Assembly (NCBI GenBank): GCA_965602805.1
Contig: CBFCZK010000012.1
Location: 40,408-104,407, forward strand
Length of the DNA: 64,000 bases
From: Thiomicrorhabdus sp965602805
Lineage (GTDB): Bacteria; Pseudomonadota; Gammaproteobacteria; Thiomicrospirales; Thiomicrospiraceae
Reading direction: 5' to 3'
The notes below the pieces were generated by a model that saw only the letters and a program-made list of their open reading frames with translations, had not been told where the DNA came from and did not search any database. A program made the translations under genes and the position numbers. Shown one piece after another: positions 9,348 to 18,402 of the stretch (positions are counted from its first letter, which is position 1; the number at the start of each line of letters is the position of its first letter).

Positions 9348-9377
9348 TATAAACTGACCAGGCCTGGTCAGTTTATA
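9348..9377. repeat. Perfect 30-bp palindrome of the CCAGGCCTGG family
   Basis: The longest copy of the repeat: a perfect 30-bp inverted repeat centred on AGGCCT, with core CCAGGCCTGG at 9358-9367. It lies between two convergent genes (rlmB and the kinase-Rieske fusion), where as RNA it would form a 13-15 bp hairpin from either strand. No long T run follows, so it is not a textbook terminator. Confidence 0.85.
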
Positions 9378-9431
9378 TTTATCAATTTTTATACCTATCC
9401 AAATCTACTTCTTCAAACCTACTCCTCGAAA

Positions 9432-10631
9432 TCAGCTCCCAAGAAAGATATCACCTTTGTCATCAATTCGAATGTCGACGGTTTCTAATGCTTCATTCCA
9501 GCAAGGCCCCTCAATACAGACCCCATCTTCGATATTGAAGAAGGCATCATGCACTGAGCATTTCATGGTCTTTTCAAAAGGGTTTACATCAATTTTATAA
9601 GCTTCATTAAGCGGCACGTTTTGATGCGGACAATTATTGATATAGGCTTTTACCGACTCTTCATACTTAATCAGTACAACGGATCGCGAACCGGAATTAA
9701 CAATCATGGTTTTTGCATTACTCAATTGCTTAATATTGGCTAATGGTTTATCAGCATGTTTAACTTCTAAGAGTTTGTCCAAGCCAAACTGTCGGCATTT
9801 CTGGGCCGCCAGTTTGTTCGCCTGATTGACGGCTTCACTTAAAGAGCTACCCTCTACAAGATAATGAATCAATCCGGCATTAAAAGTGTCGCCAGCGCCT
9901 AAGGTATCCACTACGGGGTTGATTGCTTCAGCAGGCGTGTGTAGCACTTCTCCGTTTGGAGAGGTATACCAGACCCCTTGACTGCCCCAGGTACAGACTA
10001 AATTAGAATGTGTGGTTGTTTTCTGAATGTCAGACAGTAAAGCATGGCCATTATTAAAGCCTTTTGCCTCGGCATAGTGGTGTGAAAAGATCACTAGATT
10101 CGCATGTGGAATCAACGCTTCAATACCCTCTCGTGGTTTTTCAATTTCCAAAGAGATAGGTTGATTGGTCAAGAATGTTTTAGCGATATTCAACATGCCT
10201 GGCAGATTCTCGAGGTTGCGTCCCTCAAAGTGTAACCAGTCGTATTCTTCAATCTCAATTTTGGCAAAATAATCAAAAGTAACTTCTGGCAAGTCGCGGT
10301 AATGGACAATACTACGGTGACCGTTTTGTGAATTTAGTGTAACAAACGAACTGGGGGTGCGACCCTGAATAAACTTTTGTACGTTATTAGTGTCTATGTT
10401 GCGTTCTTTTAGGCCTGCTAGTAACAGTTTGGCTTCACTGTCCGCTGCAACGGTTGTGCAGATCGCAGTATCGTGCCCAAGCTGATTCAATACATATAGC
10501 GTATTATTAACGTTACCACCTAAAGCGATCGATTTTTTAGTTGCACGAATTTCTTCGTCTTCATGTGGGTAATGAGGAACGGTGAGAATAATGTCTAAAA
10601 CCGCATTGCCGATACCTAAAATTTTTGCCAT
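9432..10631 (-). CDS. Ketohexokinase-like PfkB sugar kinase fused to a Rieske [2Fe-2S] domain
   Basis: Residues 1 to about 295 form a PfkB/ribokinase-family kinase. It starts GIGNAVLDI, has the substrate-binding GGNVNN at 39-44, an EGRNLENL stretch and an EIEKPRE motif that closely recall animal ketohexokinase, and ends with the anion-hole motif DTLGAGDTFNAG with catalytic Asp248. Residues about 305-399 form a Rieske-like domain with the two cluster-ligand pairs intact: Cys334-Pro-His336 and Cys358-Ser-Val-His361. It reads through in one frame, so the fusion looks real. The start is ATG at 10631. Kinase family is secure; substrate (a ketose such as fructose is possible) and the purpose of the iron-sulfur domain are unknown. 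It stands alone, convergent with rlmB. Confidence 0.85.
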   Translation of the reverse strand: MAKILGIGNAVLDIILTVPHYPHEDEEIRATKKSIALGGNVNNTLYVLNQLGHDTAICTTVAADSEAKLLLAGLKERNIDTNNVQKFIQGRTPSSFVTLNSQNGHRSIVHYRDLPEVTFDYFAKIEIEEYDWLHFEGRNLENLPGMLNIAKTFLTNQPISLEIEKPREGIEALIPHANLVIFSHHYAEAKGFNNGHALLSDIQKTTTHSNLVCTWGSQGVWYTSPNGEVLHTPAEAINPVVDTLGAGDTFNAGLIHYLVEGSSLSEAVNQANKLAAQKCRQFGLDKLLEVKHADKPLANIKQLSNAKTMIVNSGSRSVVLIKYEESVKAYINNCPHQNVPLNEAYKIDVNPFEKTMKCSVHDAFFNIEDGVCIEGPCWNEALETVDIRIDDKGDIFLGS

Positions 10632-11183
10632 GAGAAACCTTTTATAAATACTGGGGTGATAGTTTAATGTGCTTATTCAGCAATATCCTTAATGGGGGAT
10701 AATTTTACCATAGGCAGTGTGTCTTGATGAGTTTGGCTAATCTCAAATAAAAAGTGAATAACATGAAAAAAGACTTGACAGTGATTTGCTAGAGTTTAAT
10801 TTTTAAATCTATTATGTACTTTATGTTGTGTAGGTAAGTTGTTGATATTTTACTGTTAGTTCACATGTTGATTGCCTTATGGGTGCATAAGGGTTTATAT
10901 GTTTTTTTCCACAGAAGCTGTGGATAACTTTGTGTGTAAATAGGTAATAAGGTGCTTAAGTTCTTTAAAGTAGCGAATAAATATTAAGTTGCTTAAAAAT
11001 TAATCAAGTGGGATTTAATGAAGGTTTTATTAAATTAGTTTTACACAGGCAGGTATTTAAAAAACTTTTATTGGTCTATCAAATAAAGAAAGTCTAAAAT
11101 TGGTATAAAAGGAGGTTGGCTTGGTTAAATACGCTACAATTCCATAAAAAGGATGAAAATAGTCTCTGTGGTCAATAGGTTGA
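10632..11183. other. AT-rich intergenic region with hairpin and two DnaA-like boxes
   Basis: A 552-bp AT-rich gap between divergent genes. No convincing coding sequence is seen. It contains a perfect hairpin, CCTTATG (10875-10881) and CATAAGG (10886-10892) around GGTG, followed 15 nt later by an inverted repeat TCCACAG-AAG-CTGTGGA (10908-10924). The right arm of that repeat belongs to TGTGGATAA (10919-10927), the exact complement of the DnaA box TTATCCACA; the left arm is part of TTTTCCACA, a near match. Promoters for both flanking genes must lie here but I cannot place them. Confidence 0.5.
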
Positions 11184-11906
11184 ATGATGAATGAATTAAA
11201 AAGTAGATTCAGTACTGGTTGTCAAAGTTGTGGTCTGCAAAAAGTATGCTTCTCGACGGGGCTAGTGAAAGCCGATATTGAACGTTTGGACAGTATCGTT
11301 GAACATAAAGCACCCTTAAAAAAGAACCAGCATCTTTTTATGGCAGGTGACAAGTTCACGGCTTTGTATGCCGTTAAAGCAGGTGTTATTAAGTTGTATT
11401 CATTCTCTGGTATTGGTGAAGAAATAATTCATGGATTTTACCTTCCGGGTGATGTGCTCGGTATCGAGGCACTGGAGTCTAAAGTGCACGCATTGAATGC
11501 TGTTGCGATTGATACTGTTAGTGTCTGTAGTTTGCCATTTACGGAGCTGTCCGAATTAGCTATGCAGATTCCAAGTCTCAATCAACAGATTTTTTCATCA
11601 ATGAGTAAAGAGGTCAATGAAGGTCGGTTGCATTCTGAGTTGTTGACGAAACGAAATGCAGATCAAAGAGTAGCACAATTTATTTGGCATATGTCTGAGC
11701 GTTATGAGCATAGAGGTTATGCCTCCTGTGAATTTCGATTAAGTATTCTCCATCGTGATATAGCCTTGTATCTGGGGCTTACACCCGAAACGGTTTCACG
11801 TATTTTGGCTAAGCTGCATACCGATAACATAGTGACTTGGAAAAATAAGGAAGTGATTATCCACCACAAAAAAGCACTGAAGAATTTGGCTGGCTTCTCT
11901 GTTTGA
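11184..11906 (+). CDS. fnr: FNR-type oxygen-responsive transcription regulator
   Basis: Crp/Fnr-family regulator that senses oxygen through a [4Fe-4S] cluster and switches genes between aerobic and anaerobic or microaerobic states. The cluster ligands are present: Cys13, Cys16 and Cys22 in GCQSCGLQKVC and an internal cysteine at about 115 (VSVCSLPF), equivalent to E. coli Cys20, 23, 29 and 122. The cyclic-nucleotide-type domain follows, and the C-terminal helix-turn-helix has LGLTPETVSR, with the Glu202, Ser205, Arg206 pattern that reads TTGAT half-sites. The 240 residues fit. Two tandem ATG codons open it (11184, 11187). I find no clear FNR box in its own promoter region. Confidence 0.9.
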   Translation: MMNELKSRFSTGCQSCGLQKVCFSTGLVKADIERLDSIVEHKAPLKKNQHLFMAGDKFTALYAVKAGVIKLYSFSGIGEEIIHGFYLPGDVLGIEALESKVHALNAVAIDTVSVCSLPFTELSELAMQIPSLNQQIFSSMSKEVNEGRLHSELLTKRNADQRVAQFIWHMSERYEHRGYASCEFRLSILHRDIALYLGLTPETVSRILAKLHTDNIVTWKNKEVIIHHKKALKNLAGFSV

Positions 11907-12230
11907 AGCTAAATCCTATATGTGTAATTACTTGAATGTTGGAGTGGTTTGAATAAAGATATTAATCTAACAGAATTCTGATTTAAATTACGCATAGAGA
12001 TTGATTGTTTTATGCTTTCCATCAGTTCATAAATGTCGCTCATTGATCCAGTTATTCTATAATTCTTGATTTTTTAGCACTTAATTTTATTCGTAGCATT
12101 ACTCTATATTCTCAGTTACTTTTCATCCTGACAAATTAAATAGGTTTTAGAAGGCTAAAATTGCTTTTCTTTTATGTCATTTCAGGTATATTAAAGCGAT
12201 ACAAATTTATATAAAATTAAGGTGTAAAAA
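11907..12230. other. Intergenic region between fnr and pal
   Basis: A 324-bp AT-rich gap. I see no gene, no strong terminator after fnr and no known RNA motif. The pal promoter probably lies in the last 70 bases (TATATT at 12187-12192), and AAGGTGT just before 12231 is the pal ribosome-binding site. Confidence 0.4.
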
Positions 12231-12761
12231 ATGTCTGTTCAAAATATTAAACAATTATTTCTGGTCGGTTTTCTAGGTTTGGCATTAGTAGGCTGTAGTT
12301 CTGCGCCAAAAACGACTGAGGCAGATCCTGAAGCTAAGCAGATGGCGACAGATAAAGTTGAGCAAGACATTGCTGCTCTTCAACTTGCCGCTGCGCAAGC
12401 TCTAGAGGCTCAAAAGGCAGAGTTATTAGCCAGTATTCAAGGTAAAGTGGTTCATTTTGATTTTGATCGTTCTGATGTTACGTCAGGTGACTACCAAATT
12501 ATCAAAGGTAATGCGGACTATATGGCATTAGAAGAGTCTTTGTCAGTCAGTATCAAAGGTCATGCAGATGAGCGTGGTAGCCGCGAATATAACCTTGCAT
12601 TGGGTGAGCGTCGTGCACAAGCTGTTAAAAGTGCTTTGATTGCTGAAGGTGTAAGTCCTGAGCGTATTTCTGTCGTAAGTTACGGAGAGGATAGCCCCGT
12701 CGATGAGGCTCACAATGAGTCGGCTTGGACTAAAAATCGTCGTGCTGAGTTTTCATATTAA
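12231..12761 (+). CDS. pal: Peptidoglycan-associated lipoprotein Pal
   Basis: Outer-membrane lipoprotein that anchors the membrane to peptidoglycan and works with Tol proteins during division. A lipoprotein signal peptide ends in LALVGC with the lipidated Cys22. After an alanine-rich helical linker the OmpA-like domain begins at VHFDFDRSDV and carries GHADERGSREYNLALGERRA, the peptidoglycan-binding signature, ending KNRRAEFSY. The 176 residues are typical. AAGGTGT precedes the ATG. It is not in the usual tol-pal operon: tolB and ybgF are not adjacent, and it has its own terminator, so it is a detached pal or a second OmpA-type lipoprotein. Confidence 0.88.
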   Translation: MSVQNIKQLFLVGFLGLALVGCSSAPKTTEADPEAKQMATDKVEQDIAALQLAAAQALEAQKAELLASIQGKVVHFDFDRSDVTSGDYQIIKGNADYMALEESLSVSIKGHADERGSREYNLALGERRAQAVKSALIAEGVSPERISVVSYGEDSPVDEAHNESAWTKNRRAEFSY

Positions 12762-12793
12762 TTGAAGCCACTGCGATTCATCGCTATCTTTAT

Positions 12794-12830
12794 AAAAGCC
12801 TTTCTATCATTTAGATAGAAAGGCTTTTTT
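12794..12830 (+). terminator. Rho-independent terminator after pal
   Basis: A 15-bp stem (12794-12808 with 12814-12828) closed by a 5-nt loop ATTTA and ending in a T run. It lies 33 nt after the pal stop. Confidence 0.9.
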
Positions 12831-12860
12831 GTTTGTTCAAATCATAAAAAAAGAGTTTTC

Positions 12861-15497
12861 ATGACCACTCAATCTCCAGTTGTTCATTATTTAAAAGATT
12901 ATCAAGCACCGACATTTGAAATTCGTTCTGTATTTCTCGAGTTTGACTTGCACCCGACCGAAACACAGGTTGTTAATACGATGCAAATTCAGCGTTTGTC
13001 TACGCATGAAAGCCTGGTTTTAACAGGTGAGGACTTGAGGTTGGTGTCGGTATTATTGAATGGACAAGAGATTATTAATGAGTGTGTTGTCGATTCCGAA
13101 AGCTTGACGTTAACTACCGGTTTGAGTGAGTTTGAATTGGTTATTAAGACGAACATCTCTCCTGAGAAGAATACCGCTTTAGAAGGATTGTATCGTACCA
13201 GTGGTAATTACTGCACACAGTGTGAAGCAGAAGGTTTTCGAAAGATTACATACTTCTTTGATCGTCCGGATATTTTAACGTTATTTACCACTAAAATTGT
13301 CGCGGATAAAACCGATAACGCAGTGCTATTATCCAATGGTAATCTAATTGAATCGGGGGATGTTGATGGCAATCGACATTACGCCATATGGCAAGACCCG
13401 TATAAAAAACCTTGTTATCTATTTGCGCTGGTTGCGGGCAATTTAGAGTGTGTTGAAGATCAATTTATCACCGCAGAAAAGCGTACCGTCGCACTGAAGA
13501 TTTATGTTGAAGAAAGAAATCTAGATAAGTGTGAACATGCCATGGACTCCCTGAAGAAATCGATGTTGTGGGATGAGACGCGTTTTGGATTAAGTTACGA
13601 TTTAGATATCTATATGATTGTCGCGGTTGATGACTTTAATATGGGTGCGATGGAAAACAAAGGTTTGAATGTTTTTAACTCTAAGTTTGTATTAGCCAAA
13701 CCAGATACAGCTACTGATGTCGATTATGAAGGGATTGAAGCGGTCATTGGGCATGAGTACTTCCACAACTGGACGGGTAACAGAGTGACTTGCAGAGACT
13801 GGTTTCAGCTAACCCTTAAAGAGGGGTTGACCGTATTCAGAGATCAAGAATTCACGGCCGATATGTTGTCTCCGGCTGTGAAGCGTATAGAAGACGTTAA
13901 ACGTTTAAGAAGTAATCAGTTTCCCGAGGATGCCGGTCCAATGGCACATCCTATTCAGCCACAATCTTATATTGAGATGAATAATTTCTATACGATGACG
14001 GTGTATGAAAAGGGTGCTGAGATTGTTCGCTTGTACCATACCTTGCTGGGTGAAAGTGGTTTTAGAAAAGGCATGGATCTATATTTTGAACGCCATGACG
14101 GTCAAGCGGTAACGGTCTTTGATTTTAGAAATGCAATGGCGGATGCAAATGGCGTCGATCTCTCGCAAATGCATGCTTGGTATGTACAGGCAGGTACGCC
14201 GAGCTTACAGGTTGAGACGCGATATGATGCGGTATTACAGACCTATCAGTTAACGTGTCGTCAAGGCTTGGCTAATGGCGTTGAAGCTTTTGAACCACTG
14301 CTTATTCCAATTAAAATAGCACTTCTTTCAGAACAAGGTGATTTACTCGAGTTGGCTCCTGATTCAGACACGGCGGCTAAAATCATGGGTGAAGGTAAAG
14401 AGGTTGTGTTGCGGTTTACTCAGCAAGTTGAGACATTCACTTTTACATCGATTGCATCTAAGCCGGTACCTTCACTGTTAAGGGGGTTTTCTGCTCCGGT
14501 TCACCTTGAATATGACTATAGTGATTCAGAGTTGAGTTTATTAGCCTATGCAGACTCAGACAGTTTTGTACGCTGGGAGTCTTTTCAGGTTCTCGTTCTG
14601 AATGAGTTAAAGGTGAATGTAGCACGCTATGAAAACAGTCAAGAATTTGTGTTATCAGCGGCCATGAAACAAGCTTTTGCAGGTGTTTTACTTGATCAGT
14701 CGGTCGACTCTGGGTTGTTATCATTGACCATTACCCTGCCAGATTTAACCTATATTGGTGAGCAATTTGAGGTTGTTAATGTCGATGCGGTGTACCATGC
14801 GCATCAATGGTTAAGAACCACGCTCGCTGAGAATTTTGAAACGGATTTATTGGCAATTTATAAACGCTTGAATCAGTCTCAAGAAGCTTACCGATATCAT
14901 AAAGATGATATTGCATCGCGTAAGTTAAAAAATGCCTGTTTACGTTATTTAATGCTGTTACCACAGCAGTTTGTATTGGGTAAAGAGCAGTATTACCAGC
15001 AGGCGAATATGACCGATGTCTTGGCTGCGCTCGAGACCATCTCTCATTCAAATCATGCCGATAGGGTAAGTTGTTTAGAACACTTTTACCAGACCTGGAA
15101 GGATGATGGTTTGGTTCTGGATAAGTGGTTTACTTTACAAGCGGCTTCGCATCATATTCATGCCTTTGAGCATGTACAAGAACTCGTAAAGCATGCCGAT
15201 TTTACGCTTTCTAATCCCAATCGTGTCCGAAGTGTTTTGGGTGTGTTTGGTCGAGTAAATTTATTAGGTTTTCATAGAAAGGATGGCTTAGGCTATCAAT
15301 TTTTAGCAGAACAAGTCATTCAATTGGATAAATTAAACCCTCAGGTCGCTGCAAGAATTGTCGCGCCGTTTACACATTGGCAACGTTATGATGAGTCAAG
15401 AAGAGAGAAGATGCAATCTGCTCTTAATTTGATTTTAGCGAGTTCTAACTTATCTAAAGATGTCTATGAAATTGTTTCTAAGTCTCTGGGTCAATAA
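12861..15497 (+). CDS. pepN: Aminopeptidase N
   Basis: M1-family zinc metallo-aminopeptidase that removes N-terminal residues from peptides in the cytoplasm. The 878 residues match E. coli PepN (870). The substrate-anchoring exopeptidase motif GAMEN is at about 262-266. The zinc-binding HEYFH is at about 298-302, with the third ligand glutamate about 20 residues on (LTLKEGLTVF). The N-terminal beta-sandwich and the C-terminal helical domain are complete. The ATG at 12861 follows AAAGAG. It sits just after the pal terminator and appears monocistronic. Confidence 0.95.
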   Translation: MTTQSPVVHYLKDYQAPTFEIRSVFLEFDLHPTETQVVNTMQIQRLSTHESLVLTGEDLRLVSVLLNGQEIINECVVDSESLTLTTGLSEFELVIKTNISPEKNTALEGLYRTSGNYCTQCEAEGFRKITYFFDRPDILTLFTTKIVADKTDNAVLLSNGNLIESGDVDGNRHYAIWQDPYKKPCYLFALVAGNLECVEDQFITAEKRTVALKIYVEERNLDKCEHAMDSLKKSMLWDETRFGLSYDLDIYMIVAVDDFNMGAMENKGLNVFNSKFVLAKPDTATDVDYEGIEAVIGHEYFHNWTGNRVTCRDWFQLTLKEGLTVFRDQEFTADMLSPAVKRIEDVKRLRSNQFPEDAGPMAHPIQPQSYIEMNNFYTMTVYEKGAEIVRLYHTLLGESGFRKGMDLYFERHDGQAVTVFDFRNAMADANGVDLSQMHAWYVQAGTPSLQVETRYDAVLQTYQLTCRQGLANGVEAFEPLLIPIKIALLSEQGDLLELAPDSDTAAKIMGEGKEVVLRFTQQVETFTFTSIASKPVPSLLRGFSAPVHLEYDYSDSELSLLAYADSDSFVRWESFQVLVLNELKVNVARYENSQEFVLSAAMKQAFAGVLLDQSVDSGLLSLTITLPDLTYIGEQFEVVNVDAVYHAHQWLRTTLAENFETDLLAIYKRLNQSQEAYRYHKDDIASRKLKNACLRYLMLLPQQFVLGKEQYYQQANMTDVLAALETISHSNHADRVSCLEHFYQTWKDDGLVLDKWFTLQAASHHIHAFEHVQELVKHADFTLSNPNRVRSVLGVFGRVNLLGFHRKDGLGYQFLAEQVIQLDKLNPQVAARIVAPFTHWQRYDESRREKMQSALNLILASSNLSKDVYEIVSKSLGQ

Positions 15498-15556
15498 AAT
15501 CATAGTGTCAACAAGTGTTGTAAGGGTGATTAATATGGCTTTCGGTTCATAAGGTT

Positions 15557-17077
15557 ATGAAAGTGAAGCAATGGATAAGGATGATTGTGTTGATAGGCAG
15601 TATCTTGCCTATGGCAAGCTTTGCCTCTCAAACCTCTGAGTGGCAGGACCTATTATCTATTCAGCCTTCAAAATCAATCGGAAGTACGCCAGTAACGCAG
15701 GGGAATTGGCCACAAAAACCCTCAAGTAAAGATAGAGCCCCTGCCCGAAATTATCATTTAGAAAATCAAGTTGATCGAATTGATCAAGAAATTATTCTTC
15801 TACGGGCAGAATTGGCTCGACAAAACAGTGATGTCAATCAGGTTCAAATCTATATTAACCAACTTAGTCGCATGGTTGTATTGCCGATTTTTCAACAGCG
15901 CCTGGCAGTTCTAAGGCTTTATTTGTCCACGGCTAAAACGTCTTCTCAAACCCTTGGTCATTCATTGAATAGTGCTTCAGATTCCTACTTGTATGTTGGG
16001 TCGATAGAGCCATTAAAATTTCCTGACGCTTTAGAAAAGTCGATTGTAGTGGTTTTATTGCCTCTCACGGGGCCTTATGAGCAAGCCGGTAATAAAGTGC
16101 TTGCTGGATTAACCAAGAGCTTAGAAGTGATCTCCTTTCAAGGCTCCTTAGCGGTCTTTGATACTGCTCTTTATGAGACTGTGTTTGAATTGTGGGAAGT
16201 GGTTAAATACTACGATCCTGATTTCATTTTTGGCCCACTGCAAAAACAGACTGCACAACAGTGGCAGGAACTGAATACCGGTATACCCATCTTTTACTTC
16301 AACTCGATGGATCGTCTATTTGGGCACGAACGTGCTTTGTCACTGACTAAATCAAAGGGATTGGATCAGGTTCTCTCTATTTTGAATAATAGCCAGTTTC
16401 AGAGCGTACTAGTGTTAACAGACCCAAGTGAGTCGTCTAAAAAACTCGAATCTGAATTCTACCAGGCCTGGTCATCTTCCAATTCACGTGGTCAATATCA
16501 ACATCAACCTATAGAAGGCACGGTTGGACAATCCATTGAGGCCGCAATGAATATCCAACGCTCTAGGGGGCGCTACCACTGGCTACAGAGGGTAACTGAA
16601 AGCACGCTTGAGTTTACTCCTAGGCCCCGCCAGGATTTTGAAGCCGTAGTGACTTTGATACCACAAAATAAAGCGATTCAAGTAGGTCCTATCTTGGACT
16701 TTCATCAATTAAATCAGGTTACCCATATTTGGTATCCTAGCCAAGCACCCAATCTAGATTCTCTTCGTAAGAGTCTTGCCTCATGGCAGCAAACCTATGC
16801 GATTCTGCCTGTTTATAATCAAGCCGACTTTACTTTAAATAAGTCAAACTCCCAGCAACAAGATAGAAATGGCCTATTTTATGCTTTAGGCCAAGTAGCA
16901 ATTGAAATTGTCAAAAATCCTGCTGTTTCTGATGGTCAGGGTTTGTATGTAGATACTGAGTTTGGGGCGTTGGTCTCAAATACGGTAGGACAGTTTCACT
17001 TGTTGCCGGTTGTTTACTGGGTAGATCAAGGTGTTGTTGAGCGTGTAACTGAGTTTTCAGAAACGTTCGCTGAATAA
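15557..17077 (+). CDS. LpoA/LppC-like penicillin-binding protein activator
   Basis: The C-terminal two-thirds resemble the periplasmic-binding-protein fold of LpoA, the outer-membrane activator of PBP1A: SIVVVLLPLTGPYEQAGNKV opens the domain and FIFGPLQKQTAQQW corresponds to the second conserved block. The N-terminus is a signal peptide (to about residue 23, ASFA) with no lipobox, unlike canonical LpoA lipoproteins. A coiled-coil-like segment follows at about 66-90. The usual neighbours rsmI and yraN are absent. Family assignment is moderate; the role as a PBP activator is inferred. It is 59 nt after pepN. Confidence 0.7.
   Translation: MKVKQWIRMIVLIGSILPMASFASQTSEWQDLLSIQPSKSIGSTPVTQGNWPQKPSSKDRAPARNYHLENQVDRIDQEIILLRAELARQNSDVNQVQIYINQLSRMVVLPIFQQRLAVLRLYLSTAKTSSQTLGHSLNSASDSYLYVGSIEPLKFPDALEKSIVVVLLPLTGPYEQAGNKVLAGLTKSLEVISFQGSLAVFDTALYETVFELWEVVKYYDPDFIFGPLQKQTAQQWQELNTGIPIFYFNSMDRLFGHERALSLTKSKGLDQVLSILNNSQFQSVLVLTDPSESSKKLESEFYQAWSSSNSRGQYQHQPIEGTVGQSIEAAMNIQRSRGRYHWLQRVTESTLEFTPRPRQDFEAVVTLIPQNKAIQVGPILDFHQLNQVTHIWYPSQAPNLDSLRKSLASWQQTYAILPVYNQADFTLNKSNSQQQDRNGLFYALGQVAIEIVKNPAVSDGQGLYVDTEFGALVSNTVGQFHLLPVVYWVDQGVVERVTEFSETFAE
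16461..16472. repeat. CCAGGCCTGG palindrome copy inside the LpoA-like gene
   Basis: The 12-bp palindrome ACCAGGCCTGGT lies in coding sequence, read as YQAWSS. It is a shorter copy of the repeat family. Confidence 0.75.
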
Positions 17078-17096
17078 TCCTTCAGGGCGTTACCGT

Positions 17097-17105
17097 CCCC
17101 CCCCC
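17097..17105 (+). repeat. Run of nine C between two genes
   Basis: Nine consecutive C begin 20 nt after the stop of the LpoA-like gene and end 105 nt before the next start codon. A hairpin follows: AGAGACC (17126-17132) with GGTCTCT (17146-17152). The tract could alter promoter spacing or folding if its length varies. Confidence 0.5.
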
Positions 17106-17209
17106 GTTAAACAAATAACATTCAAAGAGACCTCTCTCATGTAAAGGTCTCTCAAAGTAGTCTTAGAGCTTTTAAAGGCTAGTTGTGGCATATTTTAAGG
17201 AAATAAAGC

Positions 17210-18349
17210 GTGGCAACCTCCGACGATACATTTGACCCAAATGACTTAGACAGTATTGATGCTCTGCTCGATGAAGCGGAGTTGGAAGCTGTTATGGATG
17301 ATCCAGCAGATGATTTACCTGAGGATGTGTCTGTTGACACTGAGTCCGTAATAGATGAGATTCCTTTAGAAGCGGATCTTGATGATACAGAAGGGCTGCT
17401 GGATGCATTGGATGAAGTCACGGATTCGATTGATGCACCAATTGCTCCAGCAGTCCCTACGCCAGCTTCCAAAGTTGCTGCAGTCGCTGAGCCTGTTAGA
17501 GAGCCCGAAGTGAAGGCTGTTTCACCACCCGTTGCTGAGCGCGCTCGAGTGGATGAAGTTGATGATACTGATGACTTTGTTTCTAAACGTGCTGCGGCAC
17601 GAACCAACCCTCTCCCACAAATGGCGGCACAAGATATGGATTCAATAAAAAAACTGATCATTATTTTCAGCTCAACATTGATAGTGCTTGTGTTAACTGG
17701 AATCGGTATTGGCGTTTGGAGCGCTTTAGCGGCTTCATCGGCAGGAATGGATGATGAAACAATTACATTGATTGAATCGATTAAAGTGAATTCGGAACAG
17801 GGTGCAACATCCTTATCAGAAAATACAAAGTCTGTTCAATCGGTAGAGAAAAAATTAGATGCTCTTAACTTTCAGTTGGAACAGTTAGCCACGGACTTAG
17901 CGGCGGTTGTTATCAATAAAGTAGAAGCGCCTAAGCCAGAAATACTGGATCCACTAGGTCTAGGCACCCATGGTGTTATAGATAATGGTCACGGTGCAGT
18001 TACAAAAGTTGCCGATAGTCACCCTAAACCCGTTGGCGCTACGGTAGTGCCTGCCAAGGTCGAGGCGGTTGACCCTGCCGTATTGAAAAAAATCACGGCT
18101 GTAAATGCAAAAATGATAAAAGCACAACGCCGGATTGATGAAGTGAATAGACGAGTTAAAAGTATTCAAACACAATATCAAGTGCTATTAAAAAGCGTGA
18201 AAACGGTTGAAAAGCAGATTGTGATGGAGCAGTTAGTCAAAGCTGAAAAGGCTGAAAAAGAGAAGTCGACGACGGATGCTAATCCTTATCAATATACAGC
18301 ACCTGACGGGATGTTTTATGACCAGTCAGTACAAGATTCTTATCCATAG
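17210..18349 (+). CDS. Membrane protein of unknown function with acidic N-terminus
   Basis: I do not recognise this 379-residue protein. Residues 1-75 are strongly acidic (DLDSIDALLDEAELEAVM). A proline/alanine linker follows to about 110, and one transmembrane helix lies near 147-172 (KKLIIIFSSTLIVLVLTGIG). Coiled-coil-prone segments are near 195-225 and 295-350, so the topology is probably cytoplasmic acidic tail, single span, periplasmic coiled coil. The start is GTG at 17210, with AAGGAAATAAAGC before it. Downstream are a small lipoprotein and the FlgP-like gene, so a link to the flagellar envelope structures is possible but only positional. Confidence 0.75.
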   Translation: MATSDDTFDPNDLDSIDALLDEAELEAVMDDPADDLPEDVSVDTESVIDEIPLEADLDDTEGLLDALDEVTDSIDAPIAPAVPTPASKVAAVAEPVREPEVKAVSPPVAERARVDEVDDTDDFVSKRAAARTNPLPQMAAQDMDSIKKLIIIFSSTLIVLVLTGIGIGVWSALAASSAGMDDETITLIESIKVNSEQGATSLSENTKSVQSVEKKLDALNFQLEQLATDLAAVVINKVEAPKPEILDPLGLGTHGVIDNGHGAVTKVADSHPKPVGATVVPAKVEAVDPAVLKKITAVNAKMIKAQRRIDEVNRRVKSIQTQYQVLLKSVKTVEKQIVMEQLVKAEKAEKEKSTTDANPYQYTAPDGMFYDQSVQDSYP

Positions 18350-18402
18350 AGTATAAGAATTGAGTGGTTTGACAACGCGTATAACGGAATAAGGGCAGCA
18401 TT

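Noticed and set aside
10908..10927. Possible chromosomal replication origin because of DnaA-like boxes
   Set aside because: Only two boxes are present and dnaA, dnaN, mnmG and rpmH are not near. A regulatory site is the more modest reading.
11085..11097. Possible FNR box ahead of fnr (TTGGTCTATCAA)
   Set aside because: The half-sites are two bases too close and one is degenerate compared with TTGAT-N4-ATCAA.
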